In this document: positions 28,796 through 41,135 of the stretch, piece by piece
Numbering within the stretch: position 1 is the first letter of the stretch
How the letters are laid out: each line of letters begins with the position of its first letter
DNA from: Litomosoides sigmodontis
Taxonomy: Eukaryota; Nematoda; Chromadorea; Rhabditida; Onchocercidae
DNA length: 64,000 bases
Reading direction: 5' to 3'
Assembly: GCA_963070105.1 (NCBI GenBank)
Contig: OY718807.1
Location: 5,994,983 to 6,058,982, forward strand
The notes under the pieces: generated by a model
Database searches by the model: none
Seen by the model: the letters and a program-made list of their open reading frames with translations, nothing else
What the model was told of the DNA's origin: nothing
Translations under genes and position numbers: made by a program

Positions 28796-29818
28796 ATTCT
28801 TGAAATACTTTTGTGTGTAAAGCATGTGGAAAGTTTCCTCTAGATAATATTTCGGAAGTCGGTTATAGTACGTGGTTTCATAACACAGCTTTCTCTTGTT
28901 TGGTAGACTGCTTGCAGAAAGTTATATAGAAATTCATAGTTGGTTACCTTTTAATGCTATAATTGGCTAATGCTTTGACGTTATTCATTGTGCAGGAAAA
29001 ACGGAAAATATTACCGTATGGGCAAATGTTTCTAGATTAAGCATCGATCAATAAAATTTACTTTATGTCATAAAAGTAGAGTTATGGCGTTGGTAATGTA
29101 GATTCAAATGATTTAGAACAAGCGTAATAGCCATTTGAAATATTCAAGTATTTTGAACGTGAAAGCTTTAGTTAGAAAAATATTAGTTCAACTGTCATTA
29201 AACTCTTGACTCTCATAAACTCCTAAAATCTTCAAGATCAAATCTCAATGCACTTGAATTATGAGTGGTAACATATCATACGGTAATTTATTGACTTAAT
29301 GCAAGCATTATGAAGTATTTCAAGTGTCCTTTTGCATCTTCCGGTGTAAATCGCTCATGTATTTGCTTTATTTATTTTTCATACTATGTGCCGTTTGAGG
29401 GAAAAGCCACGAAGATATTTTCCCCAAACTTTATTCAAATCGTTGTCATTACTACTACTTTTCCATAATATTTTCTGCTCTTAATAGTACCACATTGCCA
29501 TTTATAGGTTTAATTACATAAAATTTGTACTTTAGAAGCATGCGCTGGTGCAGAAATTTAAAGTCATTGGTGTTCAAGCAATTAGACTAGGAAAAAAGGA
29601 TGAGAGATATTTTGTATTTTAATACTGCGGGTCGCCACCTTGACATTGTTATATAGTTTTTCATCTTTCATTATTCCTCACTCTCAAGTGCCTTGTTACT
29701 GTCGTCTTTGCTTTTCATGAATATTTTTAGTTATGCCTGCTTTTTGTCTAGCAGTGTATATTTTGGAAAATAGACAATAAATTTAAAATTGTAGCTTTTT
29801 ATGCATCATTTCCATGAG
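28796..29818. other. Motin 3' UTR and intergenic region
   Basis: An AATAAA at 29050-29055, 255 bp after the motin stop, is the likely poly(A) signal. The remainder up to the next gene is AT-rich with no supported exon. Confidence 0.5.
29050..29055 (+). terminator. Candidate poly(A) signal of the motin gene
   Basis: Exact AATAAA on the coding strand, 255 bp downstream of the TGA at 28795. Assignment is by position only. Confidence 0.45.
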
Positions 29819-32800
29819 ATGACATGGAAAATGAAAGTGCTCTTTTTGATTGTGATTGTCTATGGTAAGTTTATCAAATAGATTTGAAAATCTAAACCAA
29901 GTAAACGAAAAACATCACAGGCTGCTGCATTACACAAATGACAAGACCTTCCTCAAACAAGTTCGTTTGTCCGAAACCTTTTGTAAAATTTTATGGCTTC
30001 AAACAAGAACTGAATTATTCTTGTATCTTCCTAGATGATTGAGGTTATGACATAATTTTCAAATCAAAAATTTTTTGGACAGGTTAAGAGTTTGGGATGG
30101 AGTAACTGGTAGTTATGTATAGTTGATAAGCATTCCGCAGTAGTAGCATATCAGCACACCGAGATTTACAAACATTTTTTTGAATTGTGAGCAAGACTAG
30201 AATTTCTGAATTTTTCTAAACGTCGGAGATTTTTTTTCATAGGCTTCGTCATGCTGTAGCACATAAGCATTGTTTATTGCTGCACGTAATTCGATCGGTT
30301 TCTACCGATCGCATCAGTGGTTAAAACTCGAAAGAGCAACTACCGCATCCTATACCAACCACCAGCAAATTGTAAAAAATATTTTAATCGCAGTGGTGGA
30401 GTAATGGATGCTGCACGTATGAACTGCTCTCCACTATCCATTCATTTCATCGCTTACTTTACCTTTATTACTAATTCCTACGGCACCGGTAAGATTATAT
30501 TATATCAAATATTCCATCATATTTGTGCCAATGAAGAAAACGGAAACAGCAACTGTCGAAGATTTCGCACTGTCAAACTTTGGTTCCTTTCAACTCAGAA
30601 CATTCTATCACAGATGCGAGAACGAATCGCTTGGACGCGTGTAAATGTCGATCTGTGAATTTTGGCGTTGTTGTTGCAAGTGGTGAACTGAAAAGTCCTG
30701 GTTATCCTACCAATTACTGTAACTACTTAAACTGTAAATATGAGGTTTGTTTGCGGGTTTTTTTTATTTAAAATTGGGAAATTTAGTAAAGTACAAGAAA
30801 GCGTGAGTTAAAAGTGCGCTTAAAACATGAAACCTTTCTCGTTTCATCACCTGCGGTAAGTTTCCTTCATTAAATTACTTTCAGATAGAAGCGATCCCTC
30901 ATCAGTCAATTCATTTATCAATTATTTCTTTTGAAACTGAATTACGACATGATTTCCTTGAAATTCATCAAACATTCACCTTTGCCAACACTCAATACTC
31001 TGCTCGTGTCGCTACGTACGTCATTTGCCAAAAGTTTTTTTAATTTTTAGTAGACAGAATTGCCTATTTTATTGCTTCATTTTTACAATATTCATACTTC
31101 CTTTACACTTCTCCTCAGATGTCTCGGTAGACTTAGTGTGAAGGTGCTAAAGAACTGATATGCCCAAAAATTTCAAATGAACTGCTAAAACACGGTTGCC
31201 ATCAAATTTGAAAAATGCTCAGGCTATCCGGAAAAAACATCGGTTGGCCATCATTTGCATCTTCTATCGGCAGTGGCTTCATTCTGAAATTTGTTACTGA
31301 TAGTACGAAAACATTCGCCGGATTTCATGTTCTCTTCAGTAGAATCAATGCTACTTCATCAAGTACGCTGCTACGTTCATAATTTCTGCTTGTCTTTGTA
31401 CCTGCAAAGGAATAATGTTTCATCGTTGGCGTCTGCTTGAACTGACCAACTGGAACTTGGAATGATGATGATGAGCTTTTGTCATCTTAAATCAAGCTTT
31501 TATTATCCATCTGTCTCACTTATATTATTTCAGTTTAATCACACTGACATACATGCTAACAAAATAATTTCGACAAACTCTTAAATTCCAATAGTTTTTC
31601 CGTTCGATTATTTCTGATCGTAATATTCAAAAAGTATTGCAGCCAATTCCTGTCCACCATTCTTCTACGAAGCAACAGGGGAAGAGAAAGCATTACCCAG
31701 TCCACCGACTAATTTCGCATACTTTACCGGTTGTGCATATATGCTAAATACCAGTGATGGACATAGCATAAAATTAAATCTTAAATGGCTCTCATCAAAA
31801 GCCAAATTTACTGTTTATGAGACAGAAAATTATCAAGTGTCTGCCGATTATACCGTTTCTCCACTGTCCGAGTAAGTATGAGTAATTTCAGAAATATGCA
31901 CAGATCGTTGTAGAAAGTAATTGACAAACAATCTTGTTGTTGCACTTCCCGATGGAAATAACTTTTCTAATTTTCCAACACACAGGAATATCGGATCGAT
32001 GGGTGCTACACCGAAAGAAATAATTTCGCGGACAAACTCCATCTTAATACTGTTAGCTGTAGTGCAACGAGATTTGCTTTCAGCCGCAGCTCGTAACAAA
32101 TTTATATTCGAAGCTCAGTTCAGTCGTACCGATAGCCGTAAGTTTTGATTTTATCGGAAATTGTATTGAAATCCAATCTTTTCATAACTCATTCTTTCTC
32201 CGTTTTAATCCAAGCACTGTAAAGTCATATCAGTTATCATCACTTTATGATTAAAAGAACTAAAAATGCCCCTTACTTCAGCATGCAAATGTTTTCCGAG
32301 AAATCATACTGTTCGAACGGATCGTCCAACAACACTTTCCTCTCCTGGATTCCCCACTGAATACTGCGATAAATTAGACTGCGAAACAGAACTTCAGCTT
32401 GACCAATACGTTGTCGATTCTACGCATCGTAACGCTATAGTAATCGAAATTCACACGTTTAACCTGGAACATGGCTCTGATTTCGTACACTTCTTAGACA
32501 GATGGAAGCATTCATCTAAGCACTTGATAAGGTACAGTGCAAGAATGTAGTGATAGTGAATTTATATTTTACTCCTTTAGCAACCCTTAACACTTACACA
32601 AGCATTTCGTGTACGGCCGATGGTCAGCTGGCTACTTCTCTATTTCCCTCCCATTCCTTGCTTTCTTGCTGATAAGCACTTAAGCTGCTCTCTTTCAGTC
32701 GTTTAATTGCTTGTAAAAAAGCTGTTTGTTTCATGCTAACACGAGAAAATTATATTGCACACAGTGAATGTTCCAGTCGCACCGGTGAATTATCAACAAG

Positions 32801-35055
32801 TCGGAATAGATTTTTTACATTCTGCGGGAAAAGTGCCGCGCTACGAATGACCACTGATTCGACGGTTACCAATAAAGGCTTTAATATGACTATTAGCGTC
32901 ATGCAAAAGAAAGATGGTAATTGCATTCCTTTGAGAAATTGTTCAATTTCGATAAAAATTTGCTGCTATCAACAATTTAGACAGAAAATGGCAAAAAAAA
33001 TTGATGAAAAAAGAATGAGGAAAAGTGAGTGAAACTGTTTAAAATTTAAGACTGTCGATGTAAAGGTGAAACACAACCACTGGAATTTTCATCATCAGGC
33101 GAAACGTTTTCATTTAGTTCACCGGCGGATTGTGGTTTTCTAGACTGTTTCTTCCATTTCAATCGTCCTGTAACTGTAAGTTTCAGTGCATAGCTGTCAG
33201 AAAATGTTTATATTTGAAATAAATATTTAATGATAGCGTAATAGTTGTTCGAAACATTTTTAATTACTACTGCCGTATGGCAATTGTTAACGTAGCTTTC
33301 ACGTTTATTAAAGGCTTTGGATACGGATCGCATACGACTGGTTATAAATATAACTTATACCTTCAAGAATGGCGAAGAGGAATTTCTGGAAGTACTAACG
33401 AACATCAACAATTACAATATCATCCCTTCACACCTTAACGAACGAGATATTACTATGTAAGCTAAATGGGCATTTTTCATAATACCCTGCGAGTATGAGT
33501 GCACTAAATTTATGTGGAAATAATACACTGACTGTGCTATGATTTTATTAGGGACACTGTTTTAGAGAAAATATGCGAAAATAACTTGTTGATTGTTTTC
33601 GAAATTGGATATAAATTTTCAAAATTGAAAATTTACAATAATTGGCTAAGCACGTATAGTTTCGAGCCAGTGCTAGCTCAAAATGGAACGGAAGAGATAA
33701 CGAATGATATGCCAGTGATGATTTGGTACCACTTAGCAGCTGATATCAACAGACACGTTGCTCAGTTTGATTTTGATTACAAGTGGAAATCAAGTTAGTC
33801 TCATTGTCTTTTCAAATTAAGTACAGATCTAATGACCACTTACGGCAGTCTCCTCAATTATTGCATGTGATTTTGAAAAATTTACAATCACTGTTGCTCG
33901 CAATACATTTAGTTTAGTATTTGAAGCATCAAATTGAATCAGTACCAAACAATATAAATCGCCCATTTCATTTATGTTTAAAAATGCAGTGCGAGAGAGA
34001 TGATTAAGCAATTAGCAGTTAAAGAAGCGCAGCGATGAGATCAAATTTCTTCTGAACAAAATTCAGTATGCGAATGTGGCCGTTTGCAATTGGAGGCGAA
34101 GAAGGATGTGTGGAAGCAGCTCACGTCGCCGGATTATCCTAATCATTACTGTAATTCGATGAAATGCCAGTATCTGATAAGTGCTCCACAGGGATACGTT
34201 GTTGTTGCAAACATCACAGAGTTGGCACTGGAGCCTAACGAAGATGTGCTGGCTATTTTCGATGGTACTAACACAACCGATCCACGAATTCGGATGTTTG
34301 TTTCAGGCTTTCCTCAATAATGAAAAATTAATAGTTATAAAGTTGGAATACTAATTTTATAATGAATGCACAATTTTAAAACTGTTCAAGTTTACAATTC
34401 TCCGAAGAATACTAGGCGAACTGAACGAAAGTGTATGGAATGGTTACAATATCGACCATACGAGCATGAAAAATTAATTTTGCAGTATTAGTGGAGTTGA
34501 AATTTTCACAGATTTACTTCGAAGTACCGCTGAAACAATGACAGTTTATTTTGAAACTGATGTCAGTATCACCAACAAAGGATTCGTCCTCTACTATACT
34601 GCTAGTTCTGCTTCTTCTATTTCTGGACCTTATCATTTTATAAGTGCACGAATTCATTCTTTCTTTGCTTTCACATGAAGTGTACTAAAAGTTGATGCGT
34701 ATCAAAAAAGATTAGTGAAATTACAAATTACATCAGACTCGGATGTGCTTAAATTTCGTTTGGCTCGTAAGTACCAAAGACGATGAAAGATTTTGTTCCA
34801 TCGTGTTGCTCGCACTCAACTAATTTTACAGAAGAAGCATCATCGGTAAACGACAGAAGTAATGGAGCCGGTAAACTGCGAGGTTCAAAGCATTTGGGTA
34901 TTATTTCCTTCATACTACTACTTCTCATTACTGGTATTGTCATCTCTGGTTTAATCTACTACAAACAGCTACTGTGTTTCGCAAATCGAAGAGATCGCTG
35001 GCATGGTACATCCGTTGTTGGATTCACCAATTTGTCTCTCGAAAATGGCTTATAA
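29819..35055 (+). CDS. CUB-repeat type I transmembrane protein
   Basis: Fifteen exons give about 779 residues: 29819-29864, 30614-30744, 30885-31015, 31223-31362, 31643-31871, 31986-32137, 32282-32531, 32765-32916, 33099-33175 (or from 33066), 33314-33456, 33552-33793, 34067-34295, 34486-34604, 34692-34766, 34832-35055. The first exon encodes a short signal peptide (MKVLFLIVIVY). Three CUB-like modules share a start signature: CKCRS...SPGYPTNYCNYLNCKYE, CKCFP...SPGFPTEYCDKLDCETE, and CECGR...SPDYPNHYCNSMKCQYL. Two less typical beta-rich modules lie between. Each CUB half ends in NKGF or AGF-type strands. A membrane helix (GIISFILLLLITGIVISGLI) precedes a roughly 30-residue cytosolic tail. C. 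elegans SOL-1 is a comparable CUB-repeat membrane protein (AMPA-receptor auxiliary subunit), but I cannot assign orthology. The 34604/34692 junction is the weakest. An alternative first exon exists at 30419-30488. Confidence 0.8.
30419..30488 (+). other. Alternative first coding exon of the CUB gene
   Basis: ATG at 30419 (or in frame at 30404) opens MNCSPLSIHFIAYFTFITNS, a plausible signal peptide. It ends at a G|GTAAGA donor in phase 1, the same phase as the 29819-29864 exon, so either can splice to 30614. Suggests alternative promoters or one decoy exon. Confidence 0.4.
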
Positions 35056-36970
35056 GTTGTAGGTAGTTTTCTTTGATAGTCTACGATAGGCGATTCACGG
35101 CATACTATGGAAAGTATTTTTACTAACTATACCACTTTTTCCTGTGTTTAGTTCAGATTTCCTTTAGTCTTAGGAAAGGGTGTCATCGAACAATCGGATC
35201 ACGAAGTTTTGCAGTGATAAAATTTAACTAAATTATGAACGAACACTTCCTTTTTCACGGATGGGACAGACGAACGGAAAAATATTTTTAAACTGAGGAA
35301 CTAATTTTTGATTTCAGGACTAATCCAGTATCTTGGATCTCGCAACGAAATCATGGACATTGCATGTCCAGAAAGCACACGTTTGAACGCCCATGTAGGA
35401 ACAGTTGTTGAATTTAACATGCTCTATTTTGCTACAACTATTGACTTTTTTCGAGAGTAAATATTGTCATTTTATATCGTGGACAGAAGAAAGTTACACG
35501 ACAGAACCATTTTTATACATTCCTGTTGGAGATATTACGATCTGCCCAATGTTGCCTAATGTGAATCTCACATTGGATCTTGGATCCATCTCAAATCATT
35601 TTCGATTTTCTACTCTTAACAACTTCAGCAGCGTAGCGTCCGGCCTGTTCTCATTGACATGAAATGTTTTCAAAAATTTATCTTCTAATAATCCTTTCCT
35701 TCTTTCCCCAAAGTTTTTTTGGTTTAAAACCCCAAAAAACCATAAAACATTCTATCGTAAAGAAAACGAAGACCTGATACGCGACTTCAAAAAGCCAAGT
35801 TCTTATCTCCGTTCACAGCACCTTTTAGAAATGTCAAAAAATTCCCCAGTCCTTCGAATCACGATAATTGAGTTACCCAGTTTATTAAATCGTGTAGTTC
35901 AATTAGTTTCGTGTGTTTACATCGAAAAGCAAAGTCTTCATATCAATAAAACTCCATGCAATTATGAAAACTTTTAAAACATGTGAATCATACCCGACAT
36001 TGATAATATTAATACCATATTTCAAAACAAAACTTTCACAACAATCTGAAATTTAATCAAGGATAGCTTATCCGCCGACACTACTACTATGAATTAGTGG
36101 CCAGCTGGTCACTTATCGATTTAATAAATCTTTTTTTTCATTTTACAGAAGCTTTAATTTTCTTCTCACCTCTGTAATATTAATTGCAGAACCGAAATCA
36201 CTTTAACTCATATGCAAAAGCGCAAAGTACCAATACTGAATAAAAAATACATACAGAAATCAAGCCTCCAAAAGTTCAGATTCCTCTTTGGCAGTTTCTA
36301 ATTGATTTTGCACTGAATCTAATCAGCACGTCCTTTAAATATATCATCCACTGACAAAAACAGACACAAATATCACAATCATCATTGACTTAATCATATA
36401 TTATGACCTTCCATCACCACAGGTTCAAATACTAGCTCAGTGCGACTGAGTTGTCAAAGCTTATTCAGAAAGTCGCTACAATACACAACAATCAAAAAGC
36501 ACAACGCCAATGTAGGTGCAAGGGAACAAATTGTACTACAAATGAGCTACAAATGAAGTGTTCGAAAATTGCCCTAACCGGAATTCTATTTCCATCATAA
36601 AGCTTCATTATTTTATGGAAACTCGTAGTAATTTTGCAACTAATTCTCAAATCAAAAATTGCTTCGTATACTTCATATAACCAGAGTCTGAATTGCAAAC
36701 GAAAAATGATTCAAAAGTGATATCTCAAAAAAAAGACAATATGTGAACAAAACATGCAAAGGGACACTGCTTTCACTCTCAAATCTTCAAAATATACACA
36801 GCAATTAACAACGATAACAACTGCTGAGATTGCTGAATTCATATGAACTTCTGTGATGCAAGGAGTCAGTCGGGTTTCTGGATATTCCTCCGCAACTAAA
36901 TTTTGAAACGATTTAATCGAGAAGTCATAGGAAAGGATTAACGAATAAGTGCTAACACTGATGAAACTTT
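35056..36970. other. Convergent gap between the CUB gene and DCN1
   Basis: Holds the 3' ends of both genes. A protein-like, frame-broken fragment lies at 35319-35661 (listed separately). The rest is AT-rich with no supported exon. Confidence 0.5.
35319..35661 (+). pseudogene. Frame-broken coding-like fragment 3' of the CUB gene
   Basis: After a good acceptor (TTTGATTTCAG, ending 35318) one frame reads GLIQYLGSRNEIMDIACPES and stops at TAA (35458-35460) just past a T6 run. Another frame, open across the same run, continues as FESKYCHFISWTEESYTTEP and VNLTLDLGSISNHFRFS to a TGA at 35659-35661. A one-base slip at the T6 run would join the two. Composition and Cys content resemble the neighbouring CUB ectodomain. 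It could be a decayed gene copy, an alternative 3' end of the CUB gene, or a sequencing indel. Confidence 0.35.
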
Positions 36971-39571
36971 CTATAACTGCATTTTGCTTCTTGCATACTC
37001 TACAAATTCATCAATCAAAACGGGCCATGCTCCTTCTGAATCGTAATTGTTGAAATCTGGTGCAATTGTCAAGGAAAAATCCAGCAATAAGTTCCACGTG
37101 TCACGTGGTATGCTCTTCACTTCCTGTACAGAAAAGTAAAATTTGTGAGCGGCATATTTCGTCATTTGAAATATTCCAAAAGAGAAACCTATTCATCACG
37201 AGTTCAGGTTCAGCCAACCGGCATCAGTTTTGTCACTGCGGCTTATTTGATGATCTATCACTAGATATGATAAAACAATTCTGGTTTATTTTTACGAAAA
37301 ATCTCAAACTTGTTCCAAACTAAGAAACACACCTTCTCCCGAAGGAAACTAGTCCATAAAGGAAGATAACCGAAATTGCCGTTAAATACAATTTCCCAAT
37401 AAGCAATTGCCGTTTCTACTTCTGGAATACAAATTTGCTGTCAAAAAAGTTTCAAACCTCAAGATTAAAAAACGACAAATCTGCCACAGTACTATTCCTC
37501 TTTCGTTATTAGCAGTGCAAAGCGCTAATAACGTAAAACGTAAAATCCAGAGTACTGTGGCAGATTTGTCGTTTGAAATTAAGTTACTGAAATATTAAGT
37601 AGGAGTAATCCATTAACATTTGATAAAGCTTACCCAAAGTCCTCTGCGGAGACACGCGGGCATAATTAAAAGTAAACTGATAGAAATCTCGGAAACTCAT
37701 TGGATTCCTGAGTTCCTCGCTCAGCGTTGGTAATTTTGCTTTTAACTTTTCCAAGCAATCTACTCTAAAATACATAATCTAGAATAGTAAAATTGCTTTC
37801 CAAAATCACTCAATAGAAGTAAATTGTTTCCAAGAAGGTTTAATTGTCACAGGTGTATTTTAGCGTCATTGGACACTCCTGGCTTTATCTAACTGTAGTA
37901 GAGCTTATTAAATTACCTATAGGGTATCGATTAACGACAATTCGCGTCCGCTACAGCTTCTACAAACAGTTAAGTCACTTTCATGTGAGTCTTTTACAAA
38001 GCCTAGATAAACAAAAAACATGAGCCTTTCACACCATAAACCTTCAGCTCATTACAAATTGAATCCATAACACAATCCATAAGGAATAGATATAAAAATT
38101 TTACGATTAATGTAAATACTTCATCTCGTTCAAACCGGTACTGAATTCTTCCCAAGTAAACTCGCATTGCGTCTTTGCCTTGAGTTTCCAGGCTAATACC
38201 AATACAGTTCGATCAGCTGGATTTAAACCAAGATCTGTCAGGAAGCGTAGCATTCCGTGTGGTCCGATACATGATGGATCATTGTCTTGCCTATCTGCAA
38301 ACTGACTAATATATTAATATGAGCAAATAATTTTTGGAAAAGTATGATCTAGATAGGCTGGAGCACAGTCTTAATCTATAAATGCTGTTAAAATTAAATT
38401 AAATATAAAATACCAAACTAGTAAGATGGTAGCCAACATGATCTAAACTCCCAAATTTATGGAGCGATTCCAAAGACTAACTGCATCAAAAGATCCGCAA
38501 TTTTGATAAACACAAATGACTAAGCGAACAAATAAATGAATGACAGAAGGACATACTATTTGCATATTTGAGAAAAAAAGCATGAAGAGTTCTTTGATCA
38601 ACCACGTCTGCCATACACATATACAATTGTGGATTCTGATAATAAGCATCGCATGCCAACTCTAGATTCCAATTCTGACTACTTAAACAATGGATAGCTG
38701 TTTTTTCATTGCATTGTGTCCACTGCATAAAATTTCGCACCTGAAACACCAAAATTTTGTGTGTTTATTGTTACTATATGACCGGTTTTTGAATATCAAT
38801 CTAATGACCCTCAGAACCAAAGCATAGAAGCGATTCCTCTAACCAATTATGTGGTCCAAAGTTGAAAAACAATTTTCCACAGGTATTAGCTGAATTCCAG
38901 TTATGATTCAAGGCCAAACGCAGCAAATACGAATCTTCCAAACAAATTTCCTTTTGATCTATTCTATTCTTAACATTCTGTTTTCACACAAAATTCCAGT
39001 AAGCGAAATTATCACTTAGTAGAGTATACCACTGGAGTGAGGCTAATGCATGACAGGCAAGGCTTTACATTGACCTCTTAAATGTCTTGCCTTAACTAGC
39101 CAAAATTAAGCGACACTGTCTTCTCCGCTTGTTTGGAACTTATCCAGCCATTGTCCATTCTTACAATGTCCAGTGGGAATGCACAATCAATCACTTTATC
39201 TTAAAAATACGTTTAGAACTTTCAGCCGACAATTACTGCCGTCTTGTATTTATAATAGACAGATATTATCTCTGACGCTCCAGTTCTTGAATTAACACCA
39301 TAATTCATGACTCGTTATTCAAATTTATTCACTGGCAAACCGTGCGCATATTGAGAGGTTTTCGGATGTGGAATTCATATGGACTACGAGAATTAATGTC
39401 GGATGCCATGAAAAAAGAACATCTTTTAAATTTCGCATAAATACAAATAAGACTACAAAACCTGAAATCCGTCCACCAAATGTCTTAAATTGGTAAGATC
39501 AATTAGTCATTTTGTTTTTTTTATTGCAAATAACCAACCTTGTCCCTTTGGGCGGTTTTCAATTTGTTCAT
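36971..39571 (-). CDS. dcn-1: DCN1 (DCUN1D family) cullin-neddylation co-E3 ligase
   Basis: Six exons on the minus strand encode 254 residues: 39571-39539, 38740-38557, 38294-38120, 37764-37634, 37421-37333, 37123-36971. All phases agree and the length matches family norm (about 259). DCN1 recruits NEDD8-loaded UBC12 to cullins and speeds their neddylation. The start [20 protein letters not shown] is the family signature. A UBA-like domain at about 8-45 contains [20 protein letters not shown] and YYQNPQLY. The PONY domain follows: [77 protein letters not shown]. It closes with [14 protein letters not shown] and [16 protein letters not shown]. Intron 4 holds a 24-bp inverted-repeat element. 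It is divergently paired with NSE2, 663 bp away. Identification very secure. Confidence 0.96.
37470..37574. repeat. Hairpin/TIR element in a DCN1 intron (24-bp perfect arms)
   Basis: The left arm 37470-37493 (starts AAACGACAAATCTGCC, ends ACAGTACT) is the exact reverse complement of the right arm 37551-37574. Inside, CGTTATTAGC (37504-37513) pairs perfectly with GCTAATAACG (37524-37533) around a 10-nt loop. Total length is 105 bp. The element sits within the intron 37422-37633. It could be a tiny non-autonomous inverted-repeat element or a hairpin RNA precursor. Confidence 0.9.
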
Positions 39572-40234
39572 AGCAGAATGGCTGAGTTTGGCACGCTTCA
39601 CTGACTGAGCCACAGTGAAGGATTTTTGGGAGTTCAAAACCGATGAGAAATTCTGAAACTAATCAAATCAAATGCTAGTAGAGAAATGCATGGAAGTATT
39701 CCCATCACCACAACGCACATTTCTCTGCAAAATACGACCAAAACGATTCTCTAAATTAAAATTTACAAAGATCTCATGGGAAATAAGAATGAAAGCTTTT
39801 AGTGATGCATTTCGTCCATCTAATGTCATTCCATGCAACTTAGTCGTTTGTATGATTGAAAGACTTTTTTTTTTAAAACAAATTCAGACTTCGACAAATC
39901 CTTTAACGTTCTTTGAAATATCCACGAAATTCTATGATTGTAAGAGATCAGAGAAGGGAACAAGTACTTTCAAAATCTTTTATGACGAATTAGGAACACC
40001 AGACACTTGTTCGCGATAGCGCCTATCCATGATCAACCAAACCTCAGCCAACCCCCATTCCCCTCCCCCCACTTCCAGAAGCTTTGCGTACCCGTGCATT
40101 TGTACCACTTTTAACACGGCCTTTGCAATGGACGGAACGGTAAAAAACGATTGAAATGTTGCTGTAGTTGGGGAAGGAGAGACATTTGGGGGTGCGGTAG
40201 AAGGAGGTAGTGGTGGACGTGTTGAAGTGGTGAG
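39572..40234. promoter_or_regulatory. Shared head-to-head upstream region of DCN1 (-) and NSE2 (+)
   Basis: 663 bp separate the divergent start codons. A C-rich tract (ACCCCCATTCCCCTCCCCCC) near 40047-40066 precedes the NSE2 side. An open frame at 39672-40019 (+) is probably chance. Bidirectional promoter activity is inferred from geometry only. Confidence 0.45.
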
Positions 40235-41135
40235 ATGGACTGCAAAGGAGCTTTGGCGGAGATGGGGCAGTGGCGAGAGTGCCTGAATGAAGTGCTAACT
40301 ATGGTAGAGTCAATCAAACGGAATGTTGAAAGCAGCGATTGGAATGAACGAATGAGTGGTTTGCTGAATTATATCGAGCAGTTGGATAGGGAAGCTACCA
40401 TCGAGACTGAGGTGCTGAAAGAGATACACAGTCAGGGAAGCAGTGCGGACTCAGATACATCTCGAGATCGCTTCAGAAAACGGTTATTTTCAACTTTTTT
40501 TGCAAAAAAACCGTAAATCCATTCGTAAAGGAATCTTTCGAACAAAATAGGTTCAAAACCCTAACTTATTCATTTTTGAAGAATTGAAGAAATTGGCTGG
40601 GAGGAGCCGAACAAACGAGGCGAAGCAGCAGACAGAATAGATGAATTGCGAAAAGTTGAGAGAGCCGACACAAGTAGCACGGTCGAAGTGGAGAAAATTT
40701 ACTACTCGAGGAAAGATCCATATACTAAACGGGACATTAAAGATCCAGTGCAGAATAAGGTATGGTCATTAATCCTTGACCTATGCCACATAATAATATT
40801 ATAAACACTGACATATCCACGACATCTCACATCCTTGATTTCTAGCCAGTCGATGCTATTGCCGGTTATTTTCGCAGCCAACTTCAGGATTTCAAAACTG
40901 GTACATGTCACGCGTAAGCTGGTAACATACTTCGTGGTGCTGATCTTATCTCTTAAATTTGTTTCAGATTTGTAAGCATGTTTATGATAAAGAATCGGCG
41001 CTAGTTAATATTCGCGAATGCAAGAAACGACGTTTGGTATGTCGGTGTCCGGTTTCAGGATGTCCAAATAAAAAACCCTTAGTAATGTCAGATATGGTAG
41101 CATTCTCGAAGTTTTACGATTGCCTTAAAGACTGA
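40235..41135 (+). CDS. nse-2: NSE2/MMS21-type SUMO E3 ligase (SMC5/6 complex)
   Basis: Three exons, 40235-40482, 40582-40759, 40968-41135, encode 197 residues; phases agree. Residues 1-85 are helical (MDCKGALAEMGQWRECLNEV, ESIKRNVESSDWNERMSGLL), suiting the N-terminal helical arm that binds SMC5. The C-terminal 75 residues form an SP-RING: DPYTKRDIKDPVQNKICKHV, YDKESALVNIREC, then RCPVSGCPNKK. Zinc ligands would be C144, H146, C169 and C174, the C-x-H...C-x4-C pattern of the family. The usual CP(I/L) at the start of the fold is DPY here; that Cys is not a zinc ligand in SP-RINGs. Known role: sumoylation in DNA repair and chromosome segregation. The SP-RING makes an E3 SUMO ligase secure; NSE2 rather than PIAS follows from small size and architecture. 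Confidence 0.88.

Noticed and set aside
30317..30658. 113-codon open frame upstream of the CUB module
   Set aside because: Mostly non-coding; only the 30419-30488 part is kept as an alternative signal-peptide exon.
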